Shown piece after piece: positions 61,346-64,000 of a stretch of 64,000 nucleotides of DNA; position 1 is the stretch's first letter, and the number at the start of each line of letters is the position of its first letter. The stretch is taken from the NCBI RefSeq assembly GCF_026914265.1, contig NC_069136.1, positions 18,903,715-18,967,714 of the forward strand, written 5' to 3'. The notes under the pieces are model-generated. The model ran no database searches, had not been told where the DNA came from, and was given only the letters and a program-made list of their open reading frames with translations. The position numbers were made by a program, and so were the translations under genes. Source of the DNA: Mya arenaria (lineage: Eukaryota > Mollusca > Bivalvia > Myida > Myidae).

Positions 61346-61718
61346 GTTATAAGCTAGAGAATGATTCAATAGCAGAATTCATTAGAGAAATATTGAACAG
61401 ACAGACAAAGAAAATCACATTTACATGGAACATCAATACACACATTATCGAATCTGGTTCAATAAATGAGTTTTTAATGCAGTATCTCAAGCATTTGTCA
61501 ATTCGTCTTTTTTGAAGAGTGTAAAGTACATACATCGTTTTGAATCGTTTATCTTTCGTTAAAAACGAGGCTATTTTTTTTCAAATTTGACATGAAGTAT
61601 TGTTTACGTCCTCGAAAAATCATGCTTTAAACTTCCTCGTCTAATTGTCATATTCATATCAGTTTACAATGTTAAGTGTTCATTATTTCCTGTTAATCTT
61701 ATTACACCGAAAACAAAG

Positions 61719-61857
61719 CTGTGTAAGTAGTGTTAAATGATATTATGGAGTTTCATATTATTCTCTAATAACGATAACCAATGCTGTGTTAAGTAGTGTT
61801 AAATGATATTATGGAGTTTCATATTATTCTCTAATAACGATAACCAATGCTGTGTAA
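61719..61857. repeat. Tandem duplication of about 70 bp
   Basis: Two nearly identical copies of GCTGTGT(T)AAGTAGTG... ending ACGATAACCAAT. Confidence 0.9.
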
Positions 61858-62174
61858 AGTTTTATTGATTGAAAATATTTTTTGGCATTTCAAGGGCCAT
61901 AATCAAACTATACATGAGCGGACCAGGTTTTCGATAGGAATGGAGCTCTCATAGATATCTAACTACTATTTAAGTTTGATTAAGATACACTGAAAACTTT
62001 TTCGCGTAAACAAGCGATTATTCACAGACGCACGGGCTAAAAACGTCCAATGAAAACAGTACAAAGATAATGACTTATTAACTTCTCCACATATATTGCA
62101 GGATGTTCCAACAACAGGAACAAGAACAGCGTAAATGTTCACCTATTTGCGTTCAAGCAATGATAAATATTTAC

Positions 62175-62692
62175 AGGATGTGACTGGTAGCAGGCACAAT
62201 ATATAAACCTACTTGTGAAATAAAAGTGATAACTAATAACAGACTGTAACTGGGAGCAGCACAATATATAAACCTACTTGTGCAATAACCGATAACTACA
62301 GAATGTGACTGGGAGCAGCACAATATATAAACCTACTTGTGCAATAACCGATAACTACAGAATGTGACTGGGAGCAGCACAATATATAAACCTACTTGTG
62401 CAATAACCGATAACTACAGAATGTGGCTGGGAGCAGCACAATATATAAACCTACTTGTGCAATAAAAGTGATAACTAATAACAGACTGTAACTGGGAGCA
62501 ACACAATATACCTACTTGTGCAATATCTGATAACTACAGAATGTGACTGGGTGCAACACAATACATAAACCTACTTGTGCAATATCTGATAACTACAGAA
62601 TGTGACTGAGAGCAGCACAATATATAAACCTACTTGTGCAACTGATATAGATCTGCAGAATTTGACTTGGAACAACATGATATATATTTACC
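62175..62692. repeat. 59-bp tandem array directly upstream of gene 4
   Basis: About nine imperfect copies of a unit reading TGACTGGGAGCAGCACAATA then TATAAACCTACTTGTGCAAT and ACCGATAACTACAGAATG. Middle copies (62308-62480) are nearly identical, outer ones diverged. Each copy carries a TATATAAA-like stretch. It ends about 55 bp before the gene 4 ATG. Confidence 0.93.
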
Positions 62693-62745
62693 TTCAATGA
62701 TATCTACGGACGGGAGCTTAGTATCTGAACCAAACCTGCCTCAAA

Positions 62746-64000
62746 ATGTCTCGAGCAAACCATGTTTACGAGTGTGTTGAAGGCTTTATGTGCTCGGCCT
62801 TTTCCACCTATGGTCGCTTTGTTGCTCGTCATCCATGGAAAGTGCTTGTCCTATCAGTCGTTGTGAACGGATTACTTGGCCTTGGAATGATTAGACTGAA
62901 CATCAATATTGATGCAGAACACGTGTATCTTCCACAAGGTAGCAACTATTGCTGTTAAAGACAAAAGTATTCATGATTTATCAAACTGTTTAATTTTGTG
63001 TTGTTAAAAGCTACATTGGTTTAACCAATAGGTATTCAATTCTTTAATTCTGACCAGTAAGCATATGTAATTAAATACTATTTGGTATGAAATTTGACGT
63101 AAAACGAACTTTAACAACGATGCTTAAATGAAGCAATATAGTTACTGACATAAAAGGATTAAGTTTTACAGAATTGTGAATTAACCAACAAGTCTCTCTT
63201 CTGAGGTTCCAGTACTTACAACTATTTTTGATGACCACTGTAATATATGTTGCATTTTACTTGCTTGTGTATTACAGGCTCACAAGCCAAAATGGATCAG
63301 GACTTGATCAAGAATACATTTCCAGACCTATCTGGACGCAACTACCAAAGCCTTCATGACATTTATTTTGACAGCTTTTGGGCAAGAGTAATCGTGCGTA
63401 GCAAATCGGGCAATCTTTTGTCTAGGACCGAACTTGAGGCTTTACGACAGCTGAACTCACTCATACACAGCATAAATATTACGTCGGAGAATGGAAGCAC
63501 AGTAGAGGTAAATGCTTTAAAATATGATTATCTTATGCTATTTTTTTTAAAAACAACTCAATTGCATTTATTTTAATGTTAGTTTTGTCATAATTGTCAG
63601 GACATGTTGAAAATTGACATCCATACCAAAGATGTTAACCACGTAATATAAAGCAAATATGTAAAGATAGTCACTAACTAAATATCTAATATAACTGCAT
63701 TGTTATCCTATCTATTTTATTACTGTTAAAAAAGGTTCTCAGATGATATGAAGTTTACTACTTCATTTTCCGAATAACTTATTCTTTACAATAATGCATT
63801 TTTTTTGTTTAACAAGTACTCAGACCTTTGTGCAAGGGCTTATGGAAGTTGTGCTGTAGATGGCGCCCTCTTTTGGAGCCCTGAGTTTCTGACCGCTGTT
63901 GATGCTGGGATAGTTACTTACCCTGCCTTCGTGTCGCAAGTTTTTGGGCCCATCTACTACGCCTTGCAAGTTGGTGGTATGAAGTACATTTGTATTGAGT
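62746..64000 (+). CDS. Patched domain-containing (PTCHD3/PTR-like) membrane protein, gene 4 (5' part)
   Basis: The first three coding exons, 62746-62938, 63278-63507 and 63817-63976, have the lengths 193, 230 and 160 nt and the phases of gene 1. The rest lies beyond the right edge. The peptide begins MSRANHVYECVE, has the first helix (about 31-50, VLVLSVVVNGLLGLGM), the extracellular motifs NTFPDLSGRNY and FWARVIVRSKSGNLLSRTEL, and CARAYGSCAVDGALFW in exon 3. It is divergent to gene 3, with about 9.6 kb between start codons. Nothing seen suggests damage. Function by family only: a multi-pass RND-type membrane protein of unknown substrate. Confidence 0.9.

Larger units (their letters stand above)
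58921..62174. other. Intergenic region upstream of gene 4, no supported gene
   Basis: AT-rich. It contains a CCGTCCGTC-type repeat-like stretch at about 60418-60530, the TCGAGGG element at 61269 and a small tandem duplication at 61719. A 78-codon frame at 59730-59966 has no recognisable domain. Confidence 0.4.

Overview
This is a nuclear, intron-rich, AT-rich animal sequence. Spliced genes with GT-AG introns, an RNA-binding protein with an RGG tail, Patched-type membrane proteins, many short inverted-repeat elements and a eukaryotic tRNA-Glu array point to an invertebrate. The repeat landscape and the expansion of Patched-domain genes suggest a bivalve mollusc, but that is an inference and not proven by the window.

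Layout. (1) 1-2621, minus strand: the 5' and middle exons of a CIRBP/RBMX-like glycine-rich RNA-binding protein gene, whose 3' end lies off the left edge. (2) 4577-13715, plus strand: thirteen tandem tRNA-Glu(UUC) genes. Ten look sound and the last three, at the right end, are decaying. They sit in spacers of about 480-970 bp that form a nested higher-order repeat of about 2.4 kb. Every long spacer carries the same 255-bp inverted-repeat element, and the first spacer contains a perfect 240-bp palindrome. (3) 15996-64000: four paralogous Patched-domain (PTCHD3/PTR-type, RND superfamily) genes in alternating orientation: gene 1 (15996-24162, minus), gene 2 (32707-39368, plus), gene 3 (42609-53151, minus) and gene 4 (62746 to beyond the right edge, plus). 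Genes 1-3 share the same eight coding exons with the same phases and almost the same lengths; the three visible exons of gene 4 follow suit. Genes 1 and 3 also match in introns and upstream flank, so they come from a segmental duplication. The last exon and 3' UTR of gene 2 are repeated once more just downstream as a broken copy (39680-40740), and a second 3'-flank copy lies between genes 3 and 4, split by a decayed tyrosine-recombinase transposon.

Repeats are dense between the Patched-type genes: a six-copy perfect 57-bp satellite, a 490-bp CTA/CGA microsatellite about 200 bp from the gene 2 start codon, a 59-bp array directly before gene 4, a foldback element present in two opposite copies plus a fragment, and a TIR element carrying a tRNA-like pol III promoter.

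The Patched-type proteins are predicted 12-pass membrane proteins with a sterol-sensing-domain-like region and two RND GxxxD motifs, related to vertebrate PTCHD3 and nematode PTR proteins. Their substrate cannot be read from the sequence. The other genes have no evident functional link with them. All splice sites were assigned by eye from GT/AG, reading phase and comparison of the four paralogs.
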